The notes under the pieces are model-generated. The model was not told the origin of the DNA. It did no database searches and saw nothing but the letters and a program-made list of their open reading frames with translations. Shown piece after piece: positions 1 through 8,379 of a DNA stretch of 64,000 nt. Every line of letters begins with the position of its first letter. The stretch's first letter is position 1. The position numbers and the translations under genes were made by a program. This DNA is from Mucilaginibacter cryoferens (GTDB lineage: Bacteria > Bacteroidota > Bacteroidia > Sphingobacteriales > Sphingobacteriaceae). The stretch covers positions 124,001 to 188,000 of the forward strand of contig NZ_JACHCR010000011.1 of the NCBI RefSeq assembly GCF_014205845.1. The letters are read 5' to 3'.

Positions 1-415
1 AATTTTGCACGGGTTTGTAGCTTACGTGAGAAAGGCCCAGAATTTCCAATAACTCTTTCGAGCGTTCGGCAATTTGCCTGCGGTTTAAGCCATACCACGC
101 ACCAAAAAATTCCAGGTTTTCGATGGGGCTTAGTTCCTGGTAAAAAGAAAAATCCTGCGGTACAAAGCCAAACAGCTTATTTACCGCCTTGCTTTTTGTA
201 CCTATTTTATGGCCCAACAGTTGTATGCTGCCGGTATCGGCAACCAGCAAACCTGTCATCAGGTTCATCAGGGTTGTTTTACCCGCGCCATTGGGGCCAA
301 ATAAGCCAAAGCGTTCCCCTTCGGCTATTTTTAAGTTCAGCCCATCATAAGTTACCCCAGAATTTCCAGGGTAATGAAAACCCAGGTTTTCGATATGTAC
401 GGCTAATGAACTCAT
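1..415 (-). CDS. ABC transporter ATP-binding protein (3' part outside window)
   Basis: The reverse strand reads an ABC ATPase from an ATG at 415 and runs off the left edge. The Walker A motif GPNGAGKT and the Q-loop region (VPQDFSFYQ) are visible; signature motif and Walker B would lie outside. It would power export, probably with a permease further left. Its start lies 2 bp after the stop of the BtrH-like gene, so it is probably the distal part of the same pigment operon. A role in moving pigment or precursor is inference from context. Confidence 0.9.
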   Translation of the reverse strand, partial: MSSLAVHIENLGFHYPGNSGVTYDGLNLKIAEGERFGLFGPNGAGKTTLMNLMTGLLVADTGSIQLLGHKIGTKSKAVNKLFGFVPQDFSFYQELSPIENLEFFGAWYGLNRRQIAERSKELLEILGLSHVSYKPVQN

Positions 416-417
416 GG

Positions 418-1434
418 CTACCATTTAATATTTTTGAGCAAGGTAAAAGCCTTCTTTTCTATATCGGCAATTGCCAACAAATAGTTGCCCATCACATCAA
501 AATCTTCCTGGCTGCCAATGCGACCTTTGTAAATACCGGCCGCCTGTACTGCGGCTGTACGCCATAGGTCGCCGGCCTGGGTAAACATTTCTGATGCCTG
601 TAACAGCGTTGCATTAGGCAAATAATCATTAGCCTGCTGTAAAAACGCCGCATAAATATAGCGGAATCCACCACCACCTGTGCCTATCTCTTCCTGCATC
701 CGCACCAATTGGGCAAGGTATAAACCAGCTGTTTTAAGGCCAAGCTTATCGCGCCAGCGTTTAATTTTATTGCCGGTGTAGCTTATGCCGCTTACACCCG
801 CGAATGGGCCAGGGATAGAAAGCATATTAAACACATTTTTCTTAATCCCGCTTTTAATAGCAGTCCTGATCTGGTCGTCAGTAATTTCGTTCTGATTTCC
901 GGGATAGTACAATTGTCCTTTTGGCGCCAACGCCCCTTTGGCAAAACGCACACGCTCCAACTCGTAACTGGTTAGCGTGGTGGCGTGCTCCATAATAGGG
1001 TCACTTATAAGGTAGTTATCACCCTCTTTGCCAAAAACAATAAGGTTATGTGCATTAAAGTGAAAACGGTATTCCTTAGGAAAGTACGATAAATAATAAA
1101 CCCCTACCTGGGCGCCAACAGGCTGCCCGGCGTTTAAACTCTCCATCAAAGCGGCCTCGGCCTTTTCTTTGGAGCTGAATTTTTTTTGCACTACCGGTAT
1201 CCCCAACGATTTGCACGTTCGATTAAATATAAAGCCGGGCATAGAGCGAAAAGCAATTGCCGGCCCGTTATTTATTTTTATTAAAGGCACATATACAAAA
1301 AAAAGCCCGGCGCCAATACCAAAAGCCAAAGGCTCGGTAATTTTACCTTTCGAGATCTTTTTTAATAAATTACTGGTAACCCCCGATTCGCAATGTGCAG
1401 CTTGTCCGTGTTCAAAATCAATCTTCATGCACAT
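418..1434 (-). CDS. BtrH N-terminal domain protein (acyl-ACP acyltransferase-like)
   Basis: 338 aa. The N-terminal half resembles the BtrH/C39-peptidase-like fold: Cys15 (AHCESG), His129 (NAHNLIVFG) and Asp145 (ISDP) are placed like a Cys-His-Asp triad. BtrH in butirosin synthesis moves an acyl group from a carrier protein to an amine. By analogy this enzyme could move the finished polyene acyl chain from ACP to the resorcinol (inference). It overlaps the upstream gene by 17 bp. A second in-frame ATG lies at 1428. No signal peptide is visible. Confidence 0.75.
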   Translation of the reverse strand: MCMKIDFEHGQAAHCESGVTSNLLKKISKGKITEPLAFGIGAGLFFVYVPLIKINNGPAIAFRSMPGFIFNRTCKSLGIPVVQKKFSSKEKAEAALMESLNAGQPVGAQVGVYYLSYFPKEYRFHFNAHNLIVFGKEGDNYLISDPIMEHATTLTSYELERVRFAKGALAPKGQLYYPGNQNEITDDQIRTAIKSGIKKNVFNMLSIPGPFAGVSGISYTGNKIKRWRDKLGLKTAGLYLAQLVRMQEEIGTGGGGFRYIYAAFLQQANDYLPNATLLQASEMFTQAGDLWRTAAVQAAGIYKGRIGSQEDFDVMGNYLLAIADIEKKAFTLLKNIKW

Positions 1435-1825
1435 CCATACTTTTTAGCTCGTCAACCTTTACATTAAAGGCTTCGGCATATTTCTTTAAATCTTTTTCTG
1501 ATAGCCTATTAAATATATCGGGCTTTAAATGGCGTTTGATCTGCCATTTCCAAAACCCGGTATAATCGGCAACAATGCCCGCATCCATCAGCCTTAACTC
1601 CATAAAAAACAACAGCGGACTGGCCTCTTTATTTAATACCTTCTGCTTGGCTTCGGCAATGCGCCCGTCAATTTCTTTCCTGGCTACATCCAGGGCCGTT
1701 ATTTTTACCTCCCAGCCATCGCTTAGCTGGGTAACGTATTTTCCCTCGCTATCGGTAGCGTAGCAAACCTCCCTGGTTATTTTTCCAAGAGAGCTCAGGT
1801 CCTGGGGTACGTTTTCTTTTTTCAT
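1418..1825 (-). CDS. Conserved hypothetical protein of the pigment cluster
   Basis: 135 aa from the ATG at 1825; a TTG nine bases upstream is the longer but less likely start. Charged, soluble and mostly helical in appearance, with no signal peptide or membrane segment. I recognise no family. It sits 16 bp after the darB-like gene and overlaps the BtrH-like gene, so translation is probably coupled to both, suggesting a small accessory protein for late assembly (inference). Confidence 0.75.
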   Translation of the reverse strand: MKKENVPQDLSSLGKITREVCYATDSEGKYVTQLSDGWEVKITALDVARKEIDGRIAEAKQKVLNKEASPLLFFMELRLMDAGIVADYTGFWKWQIKRHLKPDIFNRLSEKDLKKYAEAFNVKVDELKSMDVHED

Positions 1826-1841
1826 AACCGGCAATTATCCC

Positions 1842-2990
1842 TTAAACAACAGTAAGCATCGCATACATATACGAAAATCTGGAGCTCTCGGGCACCAGTA
1901 ACAAAATTTTCTCGCCTACTTTTAGTTTACCGCTGTGAAACAACTCGTTTATCATCAGGTAAACCGATGCTGCGCCAACATTCCCTACAGTATACAGGTT
2001 CATAAACCATTTTTCGTAGGGGATACCACCTCCATATATCTCCACCATATCATATATCTTCGGGCGAAAAAAATCACTGGAGATGTGTGGTAAAAAATGA
2101 TCGATATCGTTTGTAGTTAAACCCCGACGCTCAAATATCTCTTTAATTTTGGCACCACCCAATGGCACAATATTATCGCTCAATAAACCTATATCCTGCT
2201 TAATGCTGAAGATAGATTTGTTCATTACTTCCTCGGGCGTAAAATCCATAAAGCCTTTCAGGCTGCCATCTTCCTGCTTTTCGGCCCCCATGTACATACA
2301 GGGAGCCATCTGGTTGGCGTATGATACGCCTTCAATCCAATCAACCCGAAGGCTGATGCCGGTTTCGTTTGGCTTATCGGTCATTAAAAATGCCGAAGCG
2401 CCGTCTGAAAGCATCCACCTTAAAAAATCTTTATGAAAAGCGATGTAAGGATTTTCGGTAAGCTCCTTTAACTTTTGTGCCTCCTCTTCAAACACATCAG
2501 AAACCAACAGCCCCGAAAATCTTTCAGACCCGGTTGCTATAGCTTGTTTAGCCTCGCCAGATTTGATGGCCATGTAGGCATATTTTAAGGCATGCATCCC
2601 GGCGCAGCACACACCCGCAGGCGATACTACTTCAATAGCACCCGCTTCGGGCAGCCAGCCATGCGTCATTACCCCGTGGCTTGGCATCATCTGGTCTGGC
2701 GATGAAGTACCACAGGAAAGCAAATCAGTTTCCTCTATTTTAGCATCTGTATTTTTAAAAAGCTCCTTTACCGCCAGAGCCGTCATTTGGGCATTGGTGT
2801 GGGTTGCTTTTTTATTTTTATCTAAAGCATAATACCGGGTTGTTATGGCATTATTGCGCAGTACAATTTTTTTTGATTTAGATGGCTTATTGTCAATATA
2901 ACCCAAATACTGCTCCATATCATCGTTAGCCACAGGCTCGTTTGGTAAAAAGGCAGATGTAGTGTTTATATAAACCTGATTAAAAGACAT
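1842..2990 (-). CDS. darB: DarB-type ketosynthase III (dialkylresorcinol-forming)
   Basis: 382 aa, full length for a FabH-like KAS III enzyme. The triad is visible: Cys129 in GVCCAGMHA, His302 in LPHISSDFF and Asn337 in YTVGNVGAAS. DarB enzymes condense two beta-keto acyl thioesters and cyclise them to a dialkyl-cyclohexanedione. Identification rests on the KAS III triad plus the adjacent DarA-like gene 7 bp upstream in the same operon. It should supply the resorcinol half of a flexirubin. Confidence 0.85.
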   Translation of the reverse strand: MSFNQVYINTTSAFLPNEPVANDDMEQYLGYIDNKPSKSKKIVLRNNAITTRYYALDKNKKATHTNAQMTALAVKELFKNTDAKIEETDLLSCGTSSPDQMMPSHGVMTHGWLPEAGAIEVVSPAGVCCAGMHALKYAYMAIKSGEAKQAIATGSERFSGLLVSDVFEEEAQKLKELTENPYIAFHKDFLRWMLSDGASAFLMTDKPNETGISLRVDWIEGVSYANQMAPCMYMGAEKQEDGSLKGFMDFTPEEVMNKSIFSIKQDIGLLSDNIVPLGGAKIKEIFERRGLTTNDIDHFLPHISSDFFRPKIYDMVEIYGGGIPYEKWFMNLYTVGNVGAASVYLMINELFHSGKLKVGEKILLLVPESSRFSYMYAMLTVV

Positions 2991-2997
2991 GTAGGTG

Positions 2998-3897
2998 TTA
3001 ATTTAGTTGTAAATAAAAATTCTTTTTAGCCAATATCCTATCGCCAAAAAACGGTTTTACTAAAATCATATCAACCGTTAGCGCAATAGGGGCTACAATA
3101 AACAGCGCGAAAAAAAGATAATACTTAAAAGCCGCAAGCCAAAATCCTTTTTTTTCGCGTTTGGAAATTATTTTGGCCCAAACCGAAAATATGATCTTTG
3201 CCTTACCTTCTATAAACATCAAGGGGTACTTAATGTTTACGGCTTCGTTGTGCACCAGTTCTACCTGTAAACTTTCCCAATAGTCGGGCATATTAAGTCG
3301 GGCGGCTATTATTCTGCCAAATTTAGCGGTGTCTTCTATCTCCTGCTCGTCAACGCCTGGTTTGGGGAATATATTAAGGTAGCGTTCTTTTTTACCGGTT
3401 AGCATCCAGTAAAAAATAGTTACAAAGCTTATGGGGTTACTATGCCTATCTACCAATGCTATATTGCCAACCAGTTTACCTCCGGCATCACTTATAGATT
3501 TACGCACCCGTACAAATGCATTTAACCACATATTGCGGGCCGCGCTGATGGTTACAACAGGAGTACCCTGCATCACCTTAATAAAATCGGGGTGGTTAAG
3601 CAATGAGTTTGACGGGATGCTGGGCGATAAAAACCAGGGCTGGTAACCAATAATGATGAGGTCGTATTCGCTCTCCTTAAGTGTAAAAGGCTCAATTGCT
3701 GCCGGTACACCTAAAACACAATCTGGCATCACCCCAAAAAAGCTCGACCCTGTCCACGGAAAATTGTAGCTGTTCACCATCTTTATCTCCACCTTTTCAA
3801 CCGATGCACCCGCATCTATAATAGGCTGTGTAAAGGAGTTGATGATATCGCGCATCTGCCCCGATTGGGTATAATAAATAGCCAGTATCTTTTTCAT
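2998..3897 (-). CDS. darA: DarA-like dialkylresorcinol aromatase
   Basis: 299 aa. The N-terminus is flavodoxin-like (IYYTQSGQM at about residues 7-15), fitting FMN binding. A hydrophobic segment near residues 258-280 suggests a C-terminal membrane anchor. DarA proteins aromatise the ring made by DarB to a 2,5-dialkylresorcinol. The stop and start of neighbours overlap or nearly touch (TAATG with the upstream gene), which supports a darA-darB operon. Confidence 0.82.
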   Translation of the reverse strand: MKKILAIYYTQSGQMRDIINSFTQPIIDAGASVEKVEIKMVNSYNFPWTGSSFFGVMPDCVLGVPAAIEPFTLKESEYDLIIIGYQPWFLSPSIPSNSLLNHPDFIKVMQGTPVVTISAARNMWLNAFVRVRKSISDAGGKLVGNIALVDRHSNPISFVTIFYWMLTGKKERYLNIFPKPGVDEQEIEDTAKFGRIIAARLNMPDYWESLQVELVHNEAVNIKYPLMFIEGKAKIIFSVWAKIISKREKKGFWLAAFKYYLFFALFIVAPIALTVDMILVKPFFGDRILAKKNFYLQLN

Positions 3898-4409
3898 TAC
3901 TCAGCAGCTTTAAGGTCTTCGGTATGCAAAACCTTTGAGGTTTTGCTATAGTCAACTATAGCCTGCTGTACAACAGGCTGCAGGCCTTTAAAGTTTTTAA
4001 TTATCAATGTTTTATCTTTTTCAATATCGGCACGGTAGTGCACAATTTTAGGCGCTTTTTCCTGTATCACCAGGCGTAAAAAATGCAGATCGGTGTTGCC
4101 GGGCTCGGCCAGCAGCGCTGTTTCCAGTTTAATACGGCCTGCTTTAAAAAAGCTTAGCTTATCTTTTGGCTTGCCAACTAAGCTGGCTTTCTTCATGAGC
4201 AAAGCCCCGTCGTACCCGGTTTTGGTATCGGTGCCGGCATCTGTAAATGTGGCTAACTCCTGGTTTATTTCTTCAATATTATCAGATGCCATTGCTTTGT
4301 AAAAAGCCGCTTTCTCTAATTTTTGCGCCCAAACCTTTGTGTTACTGCCTCCTAAAACTATCAGCAAAAAACAAACAAAAGCACTGTGCCTTTTAATATA
4401 ATTCTTCAT
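3897..4409 (-). CDS. Small secreted protein, first gene of the dar operon
   Basis: 170 aa from ATG 4409. A Lys/Arg-rich start, a hydrophobic core (AFVCFLLIVLGG) and a likely cleavage after VWAQ indicate Sec export. The mature part is helical; I recognise no domain. A TTG at 4421 is in frame but lies inside the predicted promoter, so ATG 4409 is chosen. The transcript would then have almost no leader. As a periplasmic protein at the head of darA-darB it may help deliver or retain pigment (inference). Confidence 0.75.
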   Translation of the reverse strand: MKNYIKRHSAFVCFLLIVLGGSNTKVWAQKLEKAAFYKAMASDNIEEINQELATFTDAGTDTKTGYDGALLMKKASLVGKPKDKLSFFKAGRIKLETALLAEPGNTDLHFLRLVIQEKAPKIVHYRADIEKDKTLIIKNFKGLQPVVQQAIVDYSKTSKVLHTEDLKAAE

Positions 4410-4418
4410 AAGCCTTAC

Positions 4419-4448
4419 CAAATGTAATAATTAATACGTGCCTCACAA
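4419..4448 (-). promoter_or_regulatory. Bacteroidota-type promoter of the dar operon
   Basis: On the reverse strand, TTG (4448-4446) is followed by exactly 19 nt and TACATTTG (4426-4419), matching TTG-N19-TAnnTTTG. The predicted start of transcription is near 4412-4414, only a few bases before ATG 4409. The -33 box is the last part of the left arm of the palindrome at 4446-4492. Confidence 0.75.
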
Positions 4449-4492
4449 AAAGGGTTGCGCTTTAACGTAAAGTGTAAGCGCAACCCTTTTTG
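4446..4492. promoter_or_regulatory. Perfect 17-bp palindrome overlapping the dar promoter
   Basis: Arms 4446-4462 and 4476-4492 are perfect inverted copies around a 13-nt loop. Each arm ends in a run of five T (or A), so it resembles a bidirectional terminator. It lies between divergent operons, where no transcript needs ending, and includes the -33 box of the leftward promoter. It may be an operator or an insulator. Confidence 0.6.
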
Positions 4493-4724
4493 CTTCATTT
4501 AGTTTTATTTTTTTAAATATTAAAACTATAGCAAACAGGTATAGGATGCTTTTTGTGGATAATGGTTTAAGTTATAGTCTAATAAATACGGCGGCAATCG
4601 CTAAAAAACGATTTTCTTTCGCTTACTTTGGGGTTTGAATTTTTTTCGGAAATTTAAAAGCATAAATATTTAACAGTATCTTCCGGATCATCATTGGGTA
4701 TGAAATTAAAAACAAGCGGCTTAC

Positions 4725-5543
4725 ATGGATAAAACTAAACAGTTTGCGGGTTCATGGGCTGTAATTTTAGGGGGATCTGGCGGCTTTGGCTTAGCGGCTT
4801 TACAAAAACTGACATCGCATGGGATGAACATTGCCGTTTTGTATCGCGAAACTTCTATTACCGAAAAACCCCTTAAACAACAGCTGGCCAAAATAGCTGC
4901 GGAAAACGGTGTAACCATTTTACCTTTCAACATAAACGCGCTTGAACAAAGTGGCCGTGAGTTATTTTTAAAACAATTTGCCGCTGTTGCTGTACATAAA
5001 CATTGTGTTAAGCTTTTGCTGCATTCCATAGCCCGTGGTAATTTAAAACCATTGGTTACAAACGAAACTTCAAATGCCCAAAACGCCAACGTTCTTTCTA
5101 CAGATGATATACAGGCTACCAGCTATGCCATGAGCAACAGTTTGTTGGATTGGACAAGGCTATTGCTAAATGCCGAACTATTTAATGCCGACGCCCGTAT
5201 AGTTGGCCTTACCAGCGATGGTGCTCACAAATACTGGGAAAGCTACGCGGCTGTATCTATTGCAAAGGCATCGTTAGAGAGTCTTACAAAATATATGGCG
5301 GTTGAGTTTAGTCGCTTTGGGTTAAAAACCAATTTGATACAGGCAGGGGTTACTGAAACGGCATCCTTAAAAAGGATACCTGGCAGCGATAAGCTGATAG
5401 AGCTGGCCGGCGCCAATAATCCTATGGGCAGAATAACAAAGCCCGCAGATGTGGCAAATGTGATATATATGCTTTGTACTGATGAGGCTTTTTGGATAAA
5501 TGGCTCATTGATTCATGTAGACGGTGGCGAACATTGTTTGTAA
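4725..5543 (+). CDS. SDR enoyl-ACP reductase-like (FabI-like)
   Basis: 272 aa. The nucleotide-binding motif GGSGGFG is at 16-22 and the catalytic pair Tyr174/Lys181 (Y-x6-K, as in FabI rather than FabG's Y-x3-K). The C-terminus ends in VDGGEHCL, typical of the family. It opens a rightward operon with a dehydratase, a ketosynthase, an ACP and a PPTase, so it probably saturates an alkyl chain for the resorcinol side (inference). A carbonyl reductase role remains possible. Confidence 0.82.
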   Translation: MDKTKQFAGSWAVILGGSGGFGLAALQKLTSHGMNIAVLYRETSITEKPLKQQLAKIAAENGVTILPFNINALEQSGRELFLKQFAAVAVHKHCVKLLLHSIARGNLKPLVTNETSNAQNANVLSTDDIQATSYAMSNSLLDWTRLLLNAELFNADARIVGLTSDGAHKYWESYAAVSIAKASLESLTKYMAVEFSRFGLKTNLIQAGVTETASLKRIPGSDKLIELAGANNPMGRITKPADVANVIYMLCTDEAFWINGSLIHVDGGEHCL

Positions 5544-5562
5544 TAATTAGATTTTTAGATGC

Positions 5563-6024
5563 ATGAATAACCACATACTTAATCATTTACCGTACAAATC
5601 AACCTTTCGTTTTATTGATAACATTACTTCGCTAAATGAGGATGGCGTTACCGGCGATTTTACGCTGAAACAGGATGCTTTTTTTTATGAAGACCATTTT
5701 GAAGGCAACCCGGTTACTCCCGGTGTTATCATCACCGAAATTATGGCCCAGATTGGCCTGGTGGTATTAGGTATATTTTTGATAATGAAAGAGCCCGGGA
5801 AAGAACTTAAGGACGATGCATCGCTATACCCCGTACTTACCTCTACCGATGTTTCTTTTTATAAAATGGTATTGCCTGGCCAAAAGGTAACGGTGATCTC
5901 CAAAAAACAATACTTCCGTTTTGGCAAGCTTAAATGCGTGGTGGAAATGCTGGATAGCTCAAAAGAAATAGTTGCCAGGGGCACATTTGCCGGTATTATT
6001 AAACATATTGATATCAAGAAATGA
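5563..6024 (+). CDS. FabZ-like 3-hydroxyacyl-ACP dehydratase
   Basis: 153 aa hotdog protein. The catalytic His45 is in DHFEGNPVTPGV and the catalytic Glu59 in ITEIMAQ, both at the expected FabA/FabZ spacing. It should dehydrate 3-hydroxyacyl-ACP in the chain-building cycle. It overlaps the next ketosynthase start by 4 bp (ATGA), indicating translational coupling. The catalytic pair is intact here, unlike the hotdog protein at 18849. Confidence 0.85.
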   Translation: MNNHILNHLPYKSTFRFIDNITSLNEDGVTGDFTLKQDAFFYEDHFEGNPVTPGVIITEIMAQIGLVVLGIFLIMKEPGKELKDDASLYPVLTSTDVSFYKMVLPGQKVTVISKKQYFRFGKLKCVVEMLDSSKEIVARGTFAGIIKHIDIKK

Positions 6025-7322
6025 GCAGGCGCGTTGTAGTTACCGGAATGGGGGTGGTATCGCCAAATGGCATAGGTATCAGCGCGTTTTTAGATGCCAT
6101 ACAGAATGGCGTATCAGGGATAAAATTTCAGCCTTTGTATGAAGAATTGAAATTTAGCTGCCAGGTAGCCGGCAGGCCCGATTTTGTGTTGGAGGACCTT
6201 AAAACCAGAAACTACATCTCCGAAGTTGTTTTTCATGGCCTTAAAGGTACCAATATAGGTTATGGCTTAATGGCCGCGCTTGATGCCTGGGCTGATGCCG
6301 GGCTTGAGTATGATACCGACGAAACCCGCTGGGAAACCGGCTGCATTTTTGGCAACAGCGTATCTGATACCGAAGCCATGAAAAATGTAATTACCCGGGT
6401 TGATAATAAAGAAGCTAAAAAATTAGGCTCGCGCGTGGTAGAGCAAGCTATGAACAGTGGCGTTACCTCCTATGTATCGGGCCGTTTGGGTTTGGGCAAT
6501 AAGGTGATCACCAATTCGGCTGCCTGCGCTACCGGTACACAGGCTATTTTAATGGGGTACGAAACCATTAAAGATGGCTACGCCAAACGTATGCTGGTTG
6601 GCAGCAGCGAATATGTGGATACCTATGTATTTGGCTCGTTTGATTCGATGCGGGTACTCTCCCGAAAATATAACGACCAGCCCGAAAAAGCATCGCGCCC
6701 CATGAGCACAACCGCAGGCGGCTTTGTACCCGGCTCTGGTTCGGCGGCCCTGGTTTTGGAAGACCTGGATTTTGCCCTTGCCCGTGGCGCCAGAATTTAC
6801 GCCGAAGTTTTGGGCGGCTCGACCAATAGTGGCGGCCAGCGTACAGGGGGCTCTATGACTGCAGCTAACCCGCAAGGCGTTATCAGGTGTATTGAAGAGG
6901 CTGTAGCCAATTCAAACATCAGTGGCGAGGACATCGACCTGATAAGCGGGCACCTTACCGCTACCAATGCCGATATGCAGGAAATTCAAAACTGGTGCAA
7001 AGCCCTGGGCCGGTCGGGAGATAATTTTCCGCTGATGAACTCGCTTAAATCAATGATAGGCCATTGCCTAAGTGCGGCGGGCAGCATAGAATCGGTGGCA
7101 TCTATATTGCAGATTGTGCATGGCTTTGCGCACCCCAATATCAACCTGGACGACCCGAACCCTGAAATAAGTAACCACATCAGCTTAAACTGTTTGCCTA
7201 CATCTGTAGTCAAAAAAAAAATCAATATTGTTGCAAAAGCTAACTTTGGCTTTGGCGACGTTAATTCCTGCTTAATATTTTCTAAATTTAACCCTAATGA
7301 CACGACAAGAGATTTTAAATGA
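6021..7322 (+). CDS. Beta-ketoacyl-ACP synthase (FabF/KAS II type)
   Basis: 433 aa, a complete thiolase-fold ketosynthase. The Cys-His-His triad is Cys169 (NSAACATG), His311 (SGHLTAT) and His348 (MIGHCLSAAG). It should extend acyl-ACP with malonyl-ACP. The reading frame overlaps the ACP gene by 26 bp, so the two are probably made together. It is the only active-looking ketosynthase in this rightward operon. Confidence 0.9.
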   Translation: MSRRVVVTGMGVVSPNGIGISAFLDAIQNGVSGIKFQPLYEELKFSCQVAGRPDFVLEDLKTRNYISEVVFHGLKGTNIGYGLMAALDAWADAGLEYDTDETRWETGCIFGNSVSDTEAMKNVITRVDNKEAKKLGSRVVEQAMNSGVTSYVSGRLGLGNKVITNSAACATGTQAILMGYETIKDGYAKRMLVGSSEYVDTYVFGSFDSMRVLSRKYNDQPEKASRPMSTTAGGFVPGSGSAALVLEDLDFALARGARIYAEVLGGSTNSGGQRTGGSMTAANPQGVIRCIEEAVANSNISGEDIDLISGHLTATNADMQEIQNWCKALGRSGDNFPLMNSLKSMIGHCLSAAGSIESVASILQIVHGFAHPNINLDDPNPEISNHISLNCLPTSVVKKKINIVAKANFGFGDVNSCLIFSKFNPNDTTRDFK

Positions 7323-7554
7323 ACTAAAAAAAGTTTTATCGCCATATACCCTTGATAAAGAAGCCCTGGCCAATATTGACGAGGGTACCGACCTGATCAA
7401 AGACCTGAAAATTAATTCGGCTAATCTTGTTGATATCATTATTGATGCCGAATCAAAATATAACATCGAGATAGATTACGATGCTGCCGATAAAATGGTA
7501 AACGTTGGTGGTTGTATTGATGTGATAGAAGAGAAGACCAACCAGCAAACATGA
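7297..7554 (+). CDS. Acyl carrier protein with atypical attachment motif
   Basis: 85 aa, four-helix carrier size. The predicted phosphopantetheine serine is Ser41 in LKINSANLVD; the usual Asp before it is Asn and the usual Leu after it is Ala. It starts inside the ketosynthase gene and its stop overlaps the PPTase start (ATGA). It is probably the dedicated carrier of the operon, in the position of DarC in dar operons (inference). Confidence 0.85.
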   Translation: MTRQEILNELKKVLSPYTLDKEALANIDEGTDLIKDLKINSANLVDIIIDAESKYNIEIDYDAADKMVNVGGCIDVIEEKTNQQT

Positions 7555-8219
7555 TAAAAAGTGCCGGTAATGATATTATAGACCTCCGCATCATCAACAT
7601 TGAGCGTACAAAAGATGCGAGGTTTTACACAAAATTTATTACCGGTACCGAAATTGCCTTATACAGCCAGCCTCAACTGGCCAGTTTGCCCTTTGAATGT
7701 TTTGTGTGGATGCTGTGGTCGGTTAAAGAATCGATTTATAAATTCATGCAACGGCACAATTCCAACCTTATTTTCTCACCTTCAAAAATTGTTGTTCAGC
7801 AAATATCGGCCCCGGCAGATCTTAAACGCTCTAAAACGCCAGCAATAACAGAAGCTAAAGGTTTTGAGAAGCAAGCCTGCTACTGCAGCACGGTAACTTT
7901 TGGGCAGGATACCTTTTATTCCCGGTCGATAATTGATCCAAACTCCATCTTTACCGCAATAAACAATGCCGATGATTTTGAAAATGTTTATTACGGTGTG
8001 GAGCAGGTAGAACATAACGAACCCGAGTTTCAATCTAAAGCTGTAAGGCAATTTATTTTGAAAAGACTGGGGCATATTTTAAATATGGAGCCACTCAGGA
8101 TTATTAAAAACACCTCCGGGTGCCCCGTTTTATATAATGATGCAGGTGAAATTAACATACCTGTTTCGCTTACACATCATGGCTATTATGTGGCTTATAC
8201 ATTCTTTTTTGAAGGGTAA
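7551..8219 (+). CDS. Sfp-type 4'-phosphopantetheinyl transferase
   Basis: 222 aa. It shows the two hallmarks of the superfamily: GNDIIDL at residues 6-12 and WSVKESIYK at 56-64, which bind CoA and magnesium. It should convert apo-carrier proteins of the cluster to the holo form. Its start overlaps the ACP stop. The locus also has a separate AcpS at 15754, so two activating enzymes may serve different carriers. Confidence 0.85.
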   Translation: MIKSAGNDIIDLRIINIERTKDARFYTKFITGTEIALYSQPQLASLPFECFVWMLWSVKESIYKFMQRHNSNLIFSPSKIVVQQISAPADLKRSKTPAITEAKGFEKQACYCSTVTFGQDTFYSRSIIDPNSIFTAINNADDFENVYYGVEQVEHNEPEFQSKAVRQFILKRLGHILNMEPLRIIKNTSGCPVLYNDAGEINIPVSLTHHGYYVAYTFFFEG

Positions 8220-8379
8220 CATTCAATTATAAATCCCTGGTATAAAATCTTTTAAAATTAACTTCTGCCTAAGTAACATTTAACAATGATTATTCGTAAA
8301 ATCACACCACATTATCTAATAGTTTACGAAATCTCAACGCCCCTGCCGTTGTTCGTAAAACCTATTGCTATATCCAGGT

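Noticed and set aside
196..567. Forward frame over the ABC and BtrH-like genes
   Set aside because: It is antisense to the ABC ATPase with clear motifs and crosses two real genes.
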